DNA from: Pseudomonas oryzihabitans
GTDB lineage: Bacteria; Pseudomonadota; Gammaproteobacteria; Pseudomonadales; Pseudomonadaceae
Assembly (NCBI RefSeq): GCF_024652905.1
Contig: NZ_CP102428.1
Coordinates: 136,501 to 200,500 of the forward strand
Reading direction: 5' to 3'
Length of the DNA: 64,000 nt
The number at the start of each line of letters is the position of its first letter. Position 1 is the stretch's first letter. The notes beneath the pieces are model-generated. The model saw only the letters and a list, made by a program, of their open reading frames with translations, did no database searches and was not told the DNA's origin. Positions 18,055 to 26,718 of this stretch are shown here, piece after piece. The position numbers and the translations under genes are program-made.

Positions 18055-18609
18055 ATGATCCTGACTCTCGGGCATTCCAATCATCCGCTGGCGCGCTATG
18101 TCGAACTGCTGCAGGCGCAGGGGGTGACGGCGGTGGCCGATGTGCGCTCGCAACCCTATAGCCGCCATGTGCCCCAGTATCGCCGGGAGGCCTTGCGCGA
18201 GGGGCTGGCCGCGGCCGGGATCGCCTATGTGTTCCTGGGCCGGGAGCTGGGTGCGCGCAGCCCGGATCCGGCGCACTACGAGGATGGGCAGGTACGTTAT
18301 GACCGCCTGGCCGCCAGCGCGCTGTTTCAGCAGGGACTGCTGCGCCTGGAACAAGGCCAGGCACGCTGGCGGATTGCCCTGCTGTGCGCCGAGCGCGATC
18401 CCCTGACCTGTCATCGTGGTCTGCTGGTGGCGCCCTGTCTGGTGCAGCGGGGCCTGGCGGTGACGCATATCCACCCGGACGGTCGGCTCGAAAGCCAGAC
18501 CGAGCTGGAAGATCGGCTACTGGCCGCGAGCGGCCTGGCGGATGGCGATCTGTTCAGCTCGCGCGAGGAGCGGTTGAAACGGGCCTATGCCCGCCACGGT
18601 TGGCGGTAG
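18055..18609 (+). CDS. DUF488 domain protein
   Basis: The 184-residue cytoplasmic protein has the DUF488 signature throughout: TLGHSNHPLARYVELL, VADVRSQPYSRHVPQYRRE, YVFLGRELGAR and ALLCAERDPLTCHR with the conserved Cys-x-E...Cys-H pattern. The family is widespread; some members sit near DNA-modifying or nucleotide enzymes, but no activity is established. It starts seven bases after the lipoprotein gene stop. Confidence 0.85.
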   Translation: MILTLGHSNHPLARYVELLQAQGVTAVADVRSQPYSRHVPQYRREALREGLAAAGIAYVFLGRELGARSPDPAHYEDGQVRYDRLAASALFQQGLLRLEQGQARWRIALLCAERDPLTCHRGLLVAPCLVQRGLAVTHIHPDGRLESQTELEDRLLAASGLADGDLFSSREERLKRAYARHGWR

Positions 18610-18614
18610 CCCGC

Positions 18615-18821
18615 CTAGCGCTCCACCGGCTCGCGCTTCTTCCACCAGCCGGCGTAGAGGCCAATGGGATAGACGCTGATCAGCACGGCGTAGACCACCC
18701 AGGTGCGCCAGGACCAGGCCGACAGCACGAAGCCCTGGGAGAAGCCCACGAGCAGGTAGCAGGCGGCGGCGACCAGCAGAATGCTGCCGAGGGCGCTGCC
18801 GAAGCGGGGTCTTGGGGTCAT
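18615..18821 (-). CDS. Small two-segment membrane protein
   Basis: A 68-residue protein with two hydrophobic segments (about residues 12-30 and 40-58), a basic C-terminus (GWWKKREPVER) and no recognised domain. Membrane-protein composition and a start just before a low-coding interval support a real gene, but no good ribosome-binding site is seen and homology could not be tested. Confidence 0.55.
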   Translation of the reverse strand: MTPRPRFGSALGSILLVAAACYLLVGFSQGFVLSAWSWRTWVVYAVLISVYPIGLYAGWWKKREPVER

Positions 18822-18916
18822 GGCGGTTCCAGGTCTGGGCAGAGGAGGGCGTCTCTTTTAAGCCAGCGCCGGACGCCTGGCAATGCCCCTGACTGCAACC
18901 AATTGTTTATTGTCGA

Positions 18917-19738
18917 TCAGGGCTTGAAGGCCCCGATGAAGATGCTCGGGTCGACCCGCACGTCGTTGAGGCTGACGTTCCAGTGCAGGTGCGGACCGGT
19001 GGCGCGCCCAGTGCTGCCGACGCGACCGACCACGCCACCGCGGGGCATCTCCTGGCCGACCTGGACGTCGACGCGGGACAGGTGGCAGAACATGCTGATC
19101 AGCCCCTGGCCGTGGTCGACGAACACCGTCTTGCCGTTGAAGAAGTAGTCGCCCACCAGCACCACCTTGCCGGCGGCCGGGGCCTTGACCGGGGTGCCGG
19201 CGGGTACCGCGAAGTCCAGCCCCGAATGCGGATTGCGCTCCTGGCCGTTGAAGAAGCGGCGCAGACCGAAGGGGCTAGAGAGCGGGCCGTCCACGGGTTT
19301 GTCCAGCAGCAGATTGCTGGGCTGGTTGGGAGAGAACATTCGGTAGGCGGCCTGCTGCTCGGCCAGTTCGCGCTCGAAACGCTTCAAATCCTCGGGATTG
19401 GGCGTGACCTGGCGCTGGTTCTTCAGGGTGATGCGCTGCTCGGCGTAGTGGCGGCTGCCAACCGTGAAGGCCTGGGGCGCGGCGCCGGCGACCTCCAATG
19501 GCTGGCGGCCTGTGGCCGTGCCCAAGGGGATACCGACGATGGCCACCCAGCCATTGCCATCCTTGACCACCAGCACCGGCTTGCCCTGGTAGCGCACCCG
19601 CGGCGCGGCGTCACCGGGGATGGGGACCACGGCGACACCGCCCGGCACCGGCTTGTCCAGCAGACGTTGCAGATAGGTGCCGGCGTGAGCGGGCAGTGCG
19701 AGGAACAGGCAGCAGAGCAGCGGCAGCAGGCGGGACAT
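18917..19738 (-). CDS. Periplasmic M23-family peptidase (LytM domain)
   Basis: A 273-residue exported protein with a signal peptide (MSRLLPLLCCLFLALPAHAG), an N-terminal beta-rich region and a C-terminal peptidase M23 domain. The zinc ligands appear intact: HSGLDFA (His, Asp) and GPHLHW (HxH). Such proteins cut peptidoglycan cross-bridges or, when inactive, activate amidases; intact ligands favour an endopeptidase. The ATG at 19738 is preferred over a TTG four codons upstream. Confidence 0.9.
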   Translation of the reverse strand: MSRLLPLLCCLFLALPAHAGTYLQRLLDKPVPGGVAVVPIPGDAAPRVRYQGKPVLVVKDGNGWVAIVGIPLGTATGRQPLEVAGAAPQAFTVGSRHYAEQRITLKNQRQVTPNPEDLKRFERELAEQQAAYRMFSPNQPSNLLLDKPVDGPLSSPFGLRRFFNGQERNPHSGLDFAVPAGTPVKAPAAGKVVLVGDYFFNGKTVFVDHGQGLISMFCHLSRVDVQVGQEMPRGGVVGRVGSTGRATGPHLHWNVSLNDVRVDPSIFIGAFKP

Positions 19739-19814
19739 GGGGTTTTCCAACGGCGAAAACGCCCATGCTGGAGCAGGCGAGGGCCGCAGGGCAAGGCACC
19801 TGCGGCTCTGTTCG

Positions 19815-20921
19815 TCAGTTGGGGATGATCTTGTAGAGCACGGTTTCCAGCGCCGGCTTCTGCTTGGGATCGAAGAAATTCATCTTGGGGATGCGCGAGT
19901 CCGTGACATAGACGGTGCCATCCGGACCGCGACCAAAGGTGTCCGGCCAGATCAATTTCTTGTCCTGTACCAAGGTGGTGAGCTGGCCGTTCTCTCGGAT
20001 CTTCACCGCATGCTCTTCCACGGCGCTGACATAGAGGCGCCCTTGCGGATCCATCAGCAGGCCATCGGCCGGACCGTTCTCGCCGACCTTTTCCACCTTG
20101 GCCGGCAGGCTGGCGAGGTCGTCACTCTGCAGGCTGGCGGTGGCGATGCGATAGAGGGTGTTGCCCTTGACCGCCTGCCAGTAGAGGTAGTCGCCGGCCG
20201 GCGAGAGGGCGATGCCGTCGGCGGAGAATTCCACGCCGCGGCCATCGGGGCGCATCAGCGGCTCGCCATCGGCCTTGACCTTGACGCCCTTCTCGGCCTG
20301 GGTGCTGGGGTCGCCATCCAGGGCGCGGCGGGCCTTGCCGCTCTCCAGGTCCAGCACCACCAGGGCGCCGCGGGCGCCGGAGTCGGTGATGTAGGCATGG
20401 CGACCGTCCGGGCTGAATCTCATGTCGTTGAGATAGCTGCCCTGGGGCGCCACGCTCTCGTCCAGCGCATAGACCTTGCTCACCTGGTTGCTGGCCAGGT
20501 CGATCTTGACCAGCTTGGGTGCGCCGGGCACCACCAGGGCCTGGGCGGGAGCGCCCGGATCGATCACCCAGAGACTGCCACGGCCGTCGGCCACCACGGA
20601 TTGCACGCAGACCCAGTGATTGCCCGGGGTCAGCTCGTCGCGCTTGGTGTTGCGCCAGCCATTCCAGGCCAGGTCCGGATAGGGCATCAGGCTGCCATCG
20701 GGCTTGAGTTCGGCGACCGAGACTTCGCTGTCCTCGGTCCAGCGCGGGAAGTTGACGAAGATCCGACCGTTCTCGCTGACGGTTACGCCAGTGACCTGAT
20801 GGTCGAAGCTGGCGACCTTTTCCAGCTTGGCGCTGGAGTCGGCGGCCAGGGCGACGGGGGCCAGAGGCAGGGCGGTCAGCAGGGTGGCCAGGGCGAGGCG
20901 GGAGAGGGCGGGTCTGGGCAT
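19815..20921 (-). CDS. Exported major-royal-jelly/SMP-30-like beta-propeller protein
   Basis: The 368-residue protein has a Sec signal peptide ending in ALAAD and a six-bladed propeller with GRIFVNFPRW, GSLWVIDPGAP, NDMRFSPDGRHAYITDSG and DTFGRGPDGTVYVTDSRIP. The pattern matches bacterial relatives of the Yellow/major royal jelly family, close to the SMP-30/gluconolactonase fold. A lactonase or binding role is possible but unproven. Confidence 0.82.
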   Translation of the reverse strand: MPRPALSRLALATLLTALPLAPVALAADSSAKLEKVASFDHQVTGVTVSENGRIFVNFPRWTEDSEVSVAELKPDGSLMPYPDLAWNGWRNTKRDELTPGNHWVCVQSVVADGRGSLWVIDPGAPAQALVVPGAPKLVKIDLASNQVSKVYALDESVAPQGSYLNDMRFSPDGRHAYITDSGARGALVVLDLESGKARRALDGDPSTQAEKGVKVKADGEPLMRPDGRGVEFSADGIALSPAGDYLYWQAVKGNTLYRIATASLQSDDLASLPAKVEKVGENGPADGLLMDPQGRLYVSAVEEHAVKIRENGQLTTLVQDKKLIWPDTFGRGPDGTVYVTDSRIPKMNFFDPKQKPALETVLYKIIPN

Positions 20922-21083
20922 GGCAGGGTCCTTGTAGGGGTGACCGGACGGTCCGGTGCTACAGGTACGACTGCCTTGGCCGTGGAGAAAGTCGCCGGGA
21001 CCGACGACCGGCTGGCCGTTGGCCAGCCCGGGAACGCACCGGGAAATCCCGAGGTCCTCCCTGAAACCCCAGAGGAGAAGACC

Positions 21084-21278
21084 ATGGTCCGTCCCATCGC
21101 CAGCAGCCTGGCCCTGCTTACCCTGAGTGCGCTACTCGCCGGTTGCGACAAGCCACCGGAAACCCCGCCGCCCCAGCGTAGCGAGGTGGTGCAGAAGAGC
21201 GCGCCTGGCAGCGATCCGGCCACTCAGTCGCCCGATCGCACGGTGGAGCATGGCAACCCAGGGACCAAGGCGCCCTGA
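21084..21278 (+). CDS. Small lipoprotein
   Basis: A 64-residue protein with a signal peptide and lipobox (SALLAGC, Cys21) followed by a short proline/serine-rich tail (KPPETPPPQRSEVVQ) and no domain. A good ribosome-binding site (AGAGGAG) precedes ATG 21084. It ends 10 bases before the convergent xseA stop. The function is unknown. Confidence 0.7.
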   Translation: MVRPIASSLALLTLSALLAGCDKPPETPPPQRSEVVQKSAPGSDPATQSPDRTVEHGNPGTKAP

Positions 21279-21288
21279 GGCGCTGGCG

Positions 21289-22668
21289 TCAGTCCAGCAG
21301 CGACAGGGTGACCGGCGCCTGGTGATTGTCCAGCACCCGCACCTCCAGCTCGCCCTCGGCCAGGCGGGCCTGGAGCTTCTGACCTGGCTGTACCTGGCCA
21401 GCCGCACGCACGGCCTGGCCGCGTTCGTCGAGGAGGATGCTGTAGCCACGGCCCAGGGTGGCCAGGGGGCTGACGATCTGCAGGGTCTGGACGGTGCCGG
21501 CCAGGCGCTGCTGGCGCTCCTTGAGTTGCCGCTGCATGACTCGCGGCAGGCGGTCGGCCAGTTGCTCCAGCCGTTGGCGCAGCAGGGCCAGCTGGCGCCC
21601 GGGATGCTGGCCGGCCAGGCGGGTATCCAGGTGGGCCAGACGATCGCGGCGACGATTCTGGGCGATGACATAGGCGCGCCGCAGACGCAGATCCAGATCA
21701 TCCAGGCGCTGGGCCTGCTGGCGCAGCCGTTCGCCGGGATGGCGCAGGCGCCGGCTGCAGGCCTCCAGGCGCAGGCGTTCGCGCGCCAGGCGCTCGCGCA
21801 TGCGCAGGAGCAACTGGCGATGCAGACCATCCAGGCGCTGGCGCAGATCGGCGCTATGGGGGGCGAGCAATTCCGCCGCCGCCGAAGGGGTGGGCGCGCG
21901 GACATCGGCGACGAAGTCGGCGATGGAAACGTCCGTCTCGTGACCCACGGCGCTCACCACCGGGGTCTGGCAGGCCGCCAGGGCGCGGGCCACGGGTTCT
22001 TCGTTGAAGCACCATAGGTCTTCCAGGGAGCCACCACCGCGGGCCAGGATCAGGGCGTCGAAGCCCTGGCGGTCGGCCAGTTGCAGGGCGCGAACGATCT
22101 GGCCGGTGGCCTCGCGGCCCTGCACCGCGGTGGGAATCAGCGTCAGTTCGACCTGGGGCGCGCGTCTCTTGAAGACGCTGACGATGTCGCGGATCACCGC
22201 GCCGGTGGGCGAGGAGACGATACCGATGCGCTGGGGATGAGCGGGCAGCGGGCGCTTGCGCTCGGCGGCGAACAGCCCTTCGGTGGCCAGGCGCTCCTTG
22301 AGGGCCTCGAAGGCCAGGCGCAGGGCGCCGTCGCCGGCCGGCTCGACGCTGTCGAGGATCAGCTGGTAGTCGCCGCGGCCTTCGAACAGCGAGACCTTGC
22401 CGCGCACCTTGACCGCCAGGCCGTCGCGCAGCGCCTGGCGCACTCGGCTGGCATGCTGGCGGAACAGCGCGCAACGCACCTGGGCCTGGCCATCCTTGAG
22501 GGTGAAGTACAGGTGGCCCGAGGCCGGCTTGGCCAGGTTGGAGATCTCGCCCTCGACCCAGACCTGGGCGAAGACGTCTTCCAGCAGCACCCGGGCGCGG
22601 CTGTTGAGCTGGCTGACGCTGAGCACCTCGCGGTCGAGACCGAGGCGGGCGAAGGGATCCTTGAACAT
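21289..22668 (-). CDS. xseA: Exodeoxyribonuclease VII large subunit
   Basis: XseA is the catalytic large subunit of exonuclease VII, which degrades single-stranded DNA in both directions with XseB. The 459-residue protein has an N-terminal OB-fold (VEGEISNLAKPASGHLYFTL), the catalytic domain with IGIVSSPTGAVIRDI, ILARGGGSLEDLWCFNEE and VSAVGHETDVSIADFVAD, a long coiled coil (about residues 270-390) and a short C-terminal domain. xseB is not adjacent. Confidence 0.97.
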   Translation of the reverse strand: MFKDPFARLGLDREVLSVSQLNSRARVLLEDVFAQVWVEGEISNLAKPASGHLYFTLKDGQAQVRCALFRQHASRVRQALRDGLAVKVRGKVSLFEGRGDYQLILDSVEPAGDGALRLAFEALKERLATEGLFAAERKRPLPAHPQRIGIVSSPTGAVIRDIVSVFKRRAPQVELTLIPTAVQGREATGQIVRALQLADRQGFDALILARGGGSLEDLWCFNEEPVARALAACQTPVVSAVGHETDVSIADFVADVRAPTPSAAAELLAPHSADLRQRLDGLHRQLLLRMRERLARERLRLEACSRRLRHPGERLRQQAQRLDDLDLRLRRAYVIAQNRRRDRLAHLDTRLAGQHPGRQLALLRQRLEQLADRLPRVMQRQLKERQQRLAGTVQTLQIVSPLATLGRGYSILLDERGQAVRAAGQVQPGQKLQARLAEGELEVRVLDNHQAPVTLSLLD

Positions 22669-22770
22669 GGGGCGCTTTCTGTGGCTTTCGTCGGCCTCAC
22701 CTTAGCAGCTCTGGGCGTGGGGCGAGCAGGGGATTAAGCTGCGCGCCCCCTTTGCCGAGACCCGCGTTCC

Positions 22771-23322
22771 ATGACCCTGCGCCAGACCATCCTCGCTCCC
22801 CGCATTTCCAGCCATCCGCGAGTGGAGCGTACCGCCGTGGAGATCCTTGGCTGGCTCGCCGCCAGCGGTGTGGTCAGGGCCGAGGCCTCGCCGTGCCTGC
22901 CCAGCCGCGGACGGCGCGGCCATGCGCCGGGACCGCGGCTGACCGAGGTATTGCACCTGACGCCGGGCATGGACGATCCGCGCGACTATCCCGATGGTGG
23001 CCTGGAGATCGTCACCGAGCGCTGCATCTTCACTCCGCTGGACGGCTTCGAAGGTCGCGCGCGTTGCCCCGCCTGCCGTCGCGAGATCGGCGAGGCGCTG
23101 TTCGAGCACCTGGAAGTCTGGATGCCGGCGGAAAGCGACAACTTCGCCTGCCCGGAATGTGATCACGAAGACGACATCAACGGCTTCGACTTTCCCCAAC
23201 CCTGCGCCTTTTCCGACCTGGGCTTCATCTTCAACCACTGGCCGGCGCGGGCCTTCGCTGCGGCGTTCCTGGAGGAGTTCCGGAGGCGGCTAGGACAGCC
23301 GTTGGCGGTGGTGGAGGTGTAG
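22771..23322 (+). CDS. Conserved hypothetical protein with zinc ribbon
   Basis: The 183-residue soluble protein contains two CxxC pairs (ARCPACRR and FACPECDHEDD, about residues 108-135) that could bind one zinc. A hydrophobic/aromatic C-terminal part contains FSDLGFIFNHWPARAFAA. I do not recognise a defined family; similar Pseudomonas proteins have been given unreliable ABC-transporter names. Coding is supported by length, a frame consistent with local codon use and the cysteine spacing. Confidence 0.7.
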   Translation: MTLRQTILAPRISSHPRVERTAVEILGWLAASGVVRAEASPCLPSRGRRGHAPGPRLTEVLHLTPGMDDPRDYPDGGLEIVTERCIFTPLDGFEGRARCPACRREIGEALFEHLEVWMPAESDNFACPECDHEDDINGFDFPQPCAFSDLGFIFNHWPARAFAAAFLEEFRRRLGQPLAVVEV

Positions 23323-23427
23323 GGGCGGGTGGGTCTATCGCGGCCATGGGCCGCTCCTACGGTTGCCCCGCGGCCGCATCGGCGGCCGCGATTAGGCATC
23401 GGTACATGACGGTGAACAGGGCTCAAC
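23323..23427. repeat. REP-type palindrome and spacer
   Basis: A second copy of the GTAGGAGCGGCC-family REP element occupies 23337-23392. Its left arm (23337-23360) matches the 7762 copy exactly; the right arm is degenerate (GGCGGCCGCGAT). No gene is present. Confidence 0.75.
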
Positions 23428-23686
23428 CGTAGGTTGGGCTGAGACGGCTCTTTCGTCGAAGCCCAACAAGGGCAAGCGACTGGCGTTGCGAGGTGTTGGG
23501 CTTCGCTGTGCTCAGCCCAACCTACGGGTTTACGCCTGCAACTGGCGCAGCCACTCCAGCCTCGCCGGGCACGGTGCCTGATCGTAGGTTGGGCTGAGAC
23601 GGCTCTTTCGTCGAAGCCCAACAAGGGCACGCGACCGGCGTTGCGAGGTGTTGGGCTTCGCTGTGCTCAGCCCAACCTACGGCTTT
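23428..23686. repeat. Tandem pair of GTAGGTTGGG elements with a copied otnI 3' end
   Basis: Two near-identical elements start at 23428 and 23583 (period 155). Each has a left half GTAGGTTGGGCTGAG...CGAAGCCCAAC and a right half GTTGGGCTTCG...CTCAGCCCAACCTACG. The linker at 23530-23582 contains a copy of the 3' end of the adjacent otnI gene. Read on the minus strand it gives LEWLRQLQA followed by TAA, compared with [15 protein letters not shown] in the present gene. Confidence 0.85.
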
Positions 23687-24464
23687 CAAGCTTCAGTTTG
23701 CGCAGCCACTCCAGCCCGGCCGAGGTGTCGCCCCGCGGACGGTATTCGCAGCCGATCCAGCCGTCGTAGCCGAGGGCGTCGAAGCGCTCGAACAGGTAGG
23801 GATAGTGCAACTCGCCCAGGTCCGGTTCGTGGCGATCGGGCACGCCGGCGATCTGCACATGGCCGATGCCGGCGAAGTCGCGTTCGAAGGTCTTGCTGAC
23901 GTCGCCCTCGACGATCTGGCAGTGGTAGCAGTCGAACTGCACCTTCAGATTGTCAGCGCCTATGGCCTGGCGGATGGCCTGGGCGTCGTCCTGGCGATTG
24001 AGGAAGTAGCCGGGCATGTCGCGCCCGTTGATGGGCTCGATGAGGATCGTCACTCCAGCCTTGGCCGCCTGTTCGGCGGCATAGGTCAGGTTGCCCAGGT
24101 AGGTGTCGCGGGCACGGGCCCGGTCGACCTCGGCGGGCAGCAGCCCGGCCATCACATGCACCAGGCGATTGCCCAGCACGGCGGCGTAGTCCAGGGCGCG
24201 GTCGATGCCGGCGCGGCATTCGGCTTCGCGACCGGGCAGGGCGGCCAGGCCACGTTCGCCGGCGGCCCAGTCACCGGGCGGGGCGTTGAACAGCACCTGG
24301 GTCAGGCCCGCGGCGTCGAGGCGTGTCTTGATCTCGGCGGCACTGTGCTCATAGGGAAAGAGGTATTCCACGGCCTGGAAGCCATCCGCCGCGGCGGCGG
24401 CGAAGCGGTCGAGGAAGGCATGCTCGGGGTAGAGCATGCTGAGGTTGGCGGCGAAACGGGGCAT
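23667..24464 (-). CDS. otnI: 2-oxo-tetronate isomerase (hydroxypyruvate isomerase family)
   Basis: The 265-residue TIM-barrel protein of the Hyi/OtnI family isomerises 2-oxo-tetronate 4-phosphate precursors in four-carbon sugar-acid breakdown. Typical motifs are [57 protein letters not shown] and [10 protein letters not shown], including the Glu/Asp/His metal ligands. It is the last gene of the threonate operon. The C-terminus is odd: the final residues ESRRLG and the TGA stop are encoded by the inserted palindromic element (GTAGGTTGGGCTGAG), and a duplicated copy of an older 3' end survives downstream. Confidence 0.88.
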   Translation of the reverse strand: MPRFAANLSMLYPEHAFLDRFAAAAADGFQAVEYLFPYEHSAAEIKTRLDAAGLTQVLFNAPPGDWAAGERGLAALPGREAECRAGIDRALDYAAVLGNRLVHVMAGLLPAEVDRARARDTYLGNLTYAAEQAAKAGVTILIEPINGRDMPGYFLNRQDDAQAIRQAIGADNLKVQFDCYHCQIVEGDVSKTFERDFAGIGHVQIAGVPDRHEPDLGELHYPYLFERFDALGYDGWIGCEYRPRGDTSAGLEWLRKLKLESRRLG

Positions 24465-24479
24465 GGCTTGTCTCCCAGA

Positions 24480-25940
24480 TCAGACGAAGGGCCAGAGCAG
24501 CAGGGTGATGGCGAAGCCCAGGCACCCCAGCAGGGTGGTCAGGACGGTCCAGGTACGCAAGCCGTCGGCGACGCTCAGGCCGACCAGCTTGGTGAAGATC
24601 CAGTAGCCGGCGTCGTTGATGTGCGACACGGCCAGGCCACCGGCGCCCATGGCCAGGCAGAGCAGGGCCATGTGGTTGGCCGAGAGGTCCAGGGTGGCGA
24701 TCAGCGGGCCGAGGATGCCGGCGGTGGTGACCAGGGCCACGGTGGTGGAACCCTGGACCGCGCGCAGCAACAGGGTCAGTACGAAGCCCAGCGCCAGCAC
24801 CGGCAGGCCGGTGGCGCGCAGCAGCTCCGAGACCACCGCGCCGATGCCGGTGTCCACCAGCACCTTGCCGAAGACGCCGCCGGCACCGGCGATGAGGATG
24901 ACCATGGCCACGCCGGGCAGCGCCGAGCCGATGACGTCCGAGACCTGCTCACGCGACCAGCCGCGGCGGAAGCCCAGCACATAGGCGCACAGCAGGGTGT
25001 CGATCAGCAGGGCCACCAGGGGCGCGCCGACCACGGTGAGGATGTCCCGCAGCAGGTTGCCGGCGGGCAGCCAGCTGGTGGCCAGGGTGCCCAGCAGGAT
25101 CAGCACGATGGGCAGCAGGATCAGGGTCACCACCAGGCCGAAGCCAGGGGCCGGGGCGGGCGGCAGACCGGCGGCGAGGCCGGCCGGGGTCTCGTCGACC
25201 TTGACCGCGGCGGCGCCGAGGCTGGGCAGGCCGGGGGCCATGTCCTGGCCGCGACCCCACTGCTGCAGATGGGTGTCGGTGATCTGCGGACCATAGACGT
25301 CGCTGCGGATGTCGTCGGTCATGGGGTAGTGACGGCGGGTCATGCGCCCGGCCACCCACCAGCCGATCAGGGCCAGCACGGCGGTGATCGGCAGGCCGAA
25401 CAGCAGTACCCGACCCAGGTCGGCGCCCAGCTGGCCAGCGGCGGCCACGGCGCCCGGGTGGGGCGGCAGCATGGCGTGCACGGTGAGCATGGTGGCGCAC
25501 ATCGGCAGGGCGAAGACGATCAGCGGCTTGCGCGCGGTGCGGGCGATGCCATAGGCCAGCGGCATCAGCACGATCACGCCGACTTCGAAGAACACCGGGA
25601 TGCCGACCAGGAAGCCGGCCAGGGTCAGGGCCAGCGGCGTGCGTCTGTTGCCGAAGCGCTCGATCAGCGTCTTGGCCAGGGCCTCGGCGCCGCCGGAGAG
25701 TTCGATGATGCGGCCGATCATGGCGCCCAGGGCGATGATGATGGCGATGTGGCCGAGGATCTTGCCCATGCCGCCTTCGATGGTGGCGACCAGCTTCGAC
25801 GGTTCCACGCCAGCGGCCAGGGCCACCAGGATGCTCACCAGCATCAGCGCCACGAAGGGCTGGAATTTGTACTTGAGAACCAGGAACAGCAGCAGGGCGA
25901 TGCCCGCCGCGGCGATGAGGACCAGCAGCAACGGACTCAT
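24480..25940 (-). CDS. GntP-family sugar-acid permease
   Basis: A 486-residue inner-membrane transporter of the gluconate:H+ symporter family with about 12-14 hydrophobic segments. Family motifs include GIPVFFEVGVIVLMPLAYG, MLPPHPGAVAAA, AGAGGVFGKVLVDTGIG and VSHINDAGYWIFTKLVGLSV. Its place between otnC and otnI makes threonate or erythronate the likely substrate (inference). The ATG at 25940 overlaps the stop of a 14-codon frame with a strong ribosome-binding site, so translation may be coupled. Confidence 0.9.
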   Translation of the reverse strand: MSPLLLVLIAAAGIALLLFLVLKYKFQPFVALMLVSILVALAAGVEPSKLVATIEGGMGKILGHIAIIIALGAMIGRIIELSGGAEALAKTLIERFGNRRTPLALTLAGFLVGIPVFFEVGVIVLMPLAYGIARTARKPLIVFALPMCATMLTVHAMLPPHPGAVAAAGQLGADLGRVLLFGLPITAVLALIGWWVAGRMTRRHYPMTDDIRSDVYGPQITDTHLQQWGRGQDMAPGLPSLGAAAVKVDETPAGLAAGLPPAPAPGFGLVVTLILLPIVLILLGTLATSWLPAGNLLRDILTVVGAPLVALLIDTLLCAYVLGFRRGWSREQVSDVIGSALPGVAMVILIAGAGGVFGKVLVDTGIGAVVSELLRATGLPVLALGFVLTLLLRAVQGSTTVALVTTAGILGPLIATLDLSANHMALLCLAMGAGGLAVSHINDAGYWIFTKLVGLSVADGLRTWTVLTTLLGCLGFAITLLLWPFV

Positions 25941-25981
25941 GAGCGGGACTCCGGGCGGGTAGGGCTGACGACGTGGGACAT
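25937..25981 (-). other. Candidate 14-residue upstream frame coupled to the permease
   Basis: A short frame MSHVVSPTRPESRS follows a strong ribosome-binding site (GAGGAAAG, about six bases before ATG 25981). Its TGA overlaps the permease start as ATGA. It could deliver ribosomes to the permease gene by translational coupling. No homology evidence is available. Confidence 0.35.
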
Positions 25982-26079
25982 GGCACTTTCCTCGCTATTG
26001 TTGTTTTTCCAGGGCAAGCCGATCCCGCGACGGCCGGCGAGGGCCATCGTGGGGGTGTTGCGGTAGCGCGGGCTTCAGG

Positions 26080-26718
26080 TCACCAGACGGCGCCGAAGGT
26101 CTCCGCCAGTTCGGCCAGGGCGGCGGCATCGAGCGGCGCCGGGCGCGGTTCGCTGAGCAGCCACAGCCGCGCGGTTTCTTCCAGCTCCTCCAGGGCGAAG
26201 CTGGCCTTGCTCACGCTGCTCTCCCAGACCACCGGGCCGAGGCGTTCGAGCATCACGCCGCGAACCCGGTTGGCCAGTTGCGCCACCTGCTCGGCGACGC
26301 TGGCGGCGCCGGGACGGGCATAGGGAATCAGCGGGATATGGCCGACCTTCATCACCTGGTAGGGGGTGATGGGTGGCAGGATGTCGTCCGGGCGCCAGAC
26401 CCCGGCCAGGGTCAGGGCCACCAGGTGGGTGGAGTGGGTATGCACCACGCCGCCCACGCCGGGATTGCGGTCATAGACCTGGCGATGCAGGGCCAGGGTC
26501 TTGGATGGCTTGTCCCCGGAGACCCAGTCGCCATCCAGGCCGACCTTGGCGATGGCTGCCGGGTCGAGACGACCCAGACAGGCGTCAGTGGGGGTGATCA
26601 GCCAGCCGTCTTCCAGGCGGGCACTGATGTTGCCGGCGCTGCCCACGGTGTAGCCGCGGGCATAGAGGCTGGCGCCGACGGTGCAGATCTCTTCGCGCAG
26701 ACGGGCTTCGACGCTCAT
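26080..26718 (-). CDS. otnC: 3-oxo-tetronate 4-phosphate decarboxylase (class II aldolase family)
   Basis: The 212-residue class II aldolase/adducin protein decarboxylates 3-oxo-tetronate 4-phosphate to dihydroxyacetone phosphate in the threonate pathway. GSAGNISARL, the zinc ligands in VVHTHSTHLVAL (HxH) and a distal histidine region, and a catalytic Glu region match the family. Its start overlaps the otnK stop (ATGA), which shows operon organisation and translational coupling. Confidence 0.9.
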   Translation of the reverse strand: MSVEARLREEICTVGASLYARGYTVGSAGNISARLEDGWLITPTDACLGRLDPAAIAKVGLDGDWVSGDKPSKTLALHRQVYDRNPGVGGVVHTHSTHLVALTLAGVWRPDDILPPITPYQVMKVGHIPLIPYARPGAASVAEQVAQLANRVRGVMLERLGPVVWESSVSKASFALEELEETARLWLLSEPRPAPLDAAALAELAETFGAVW

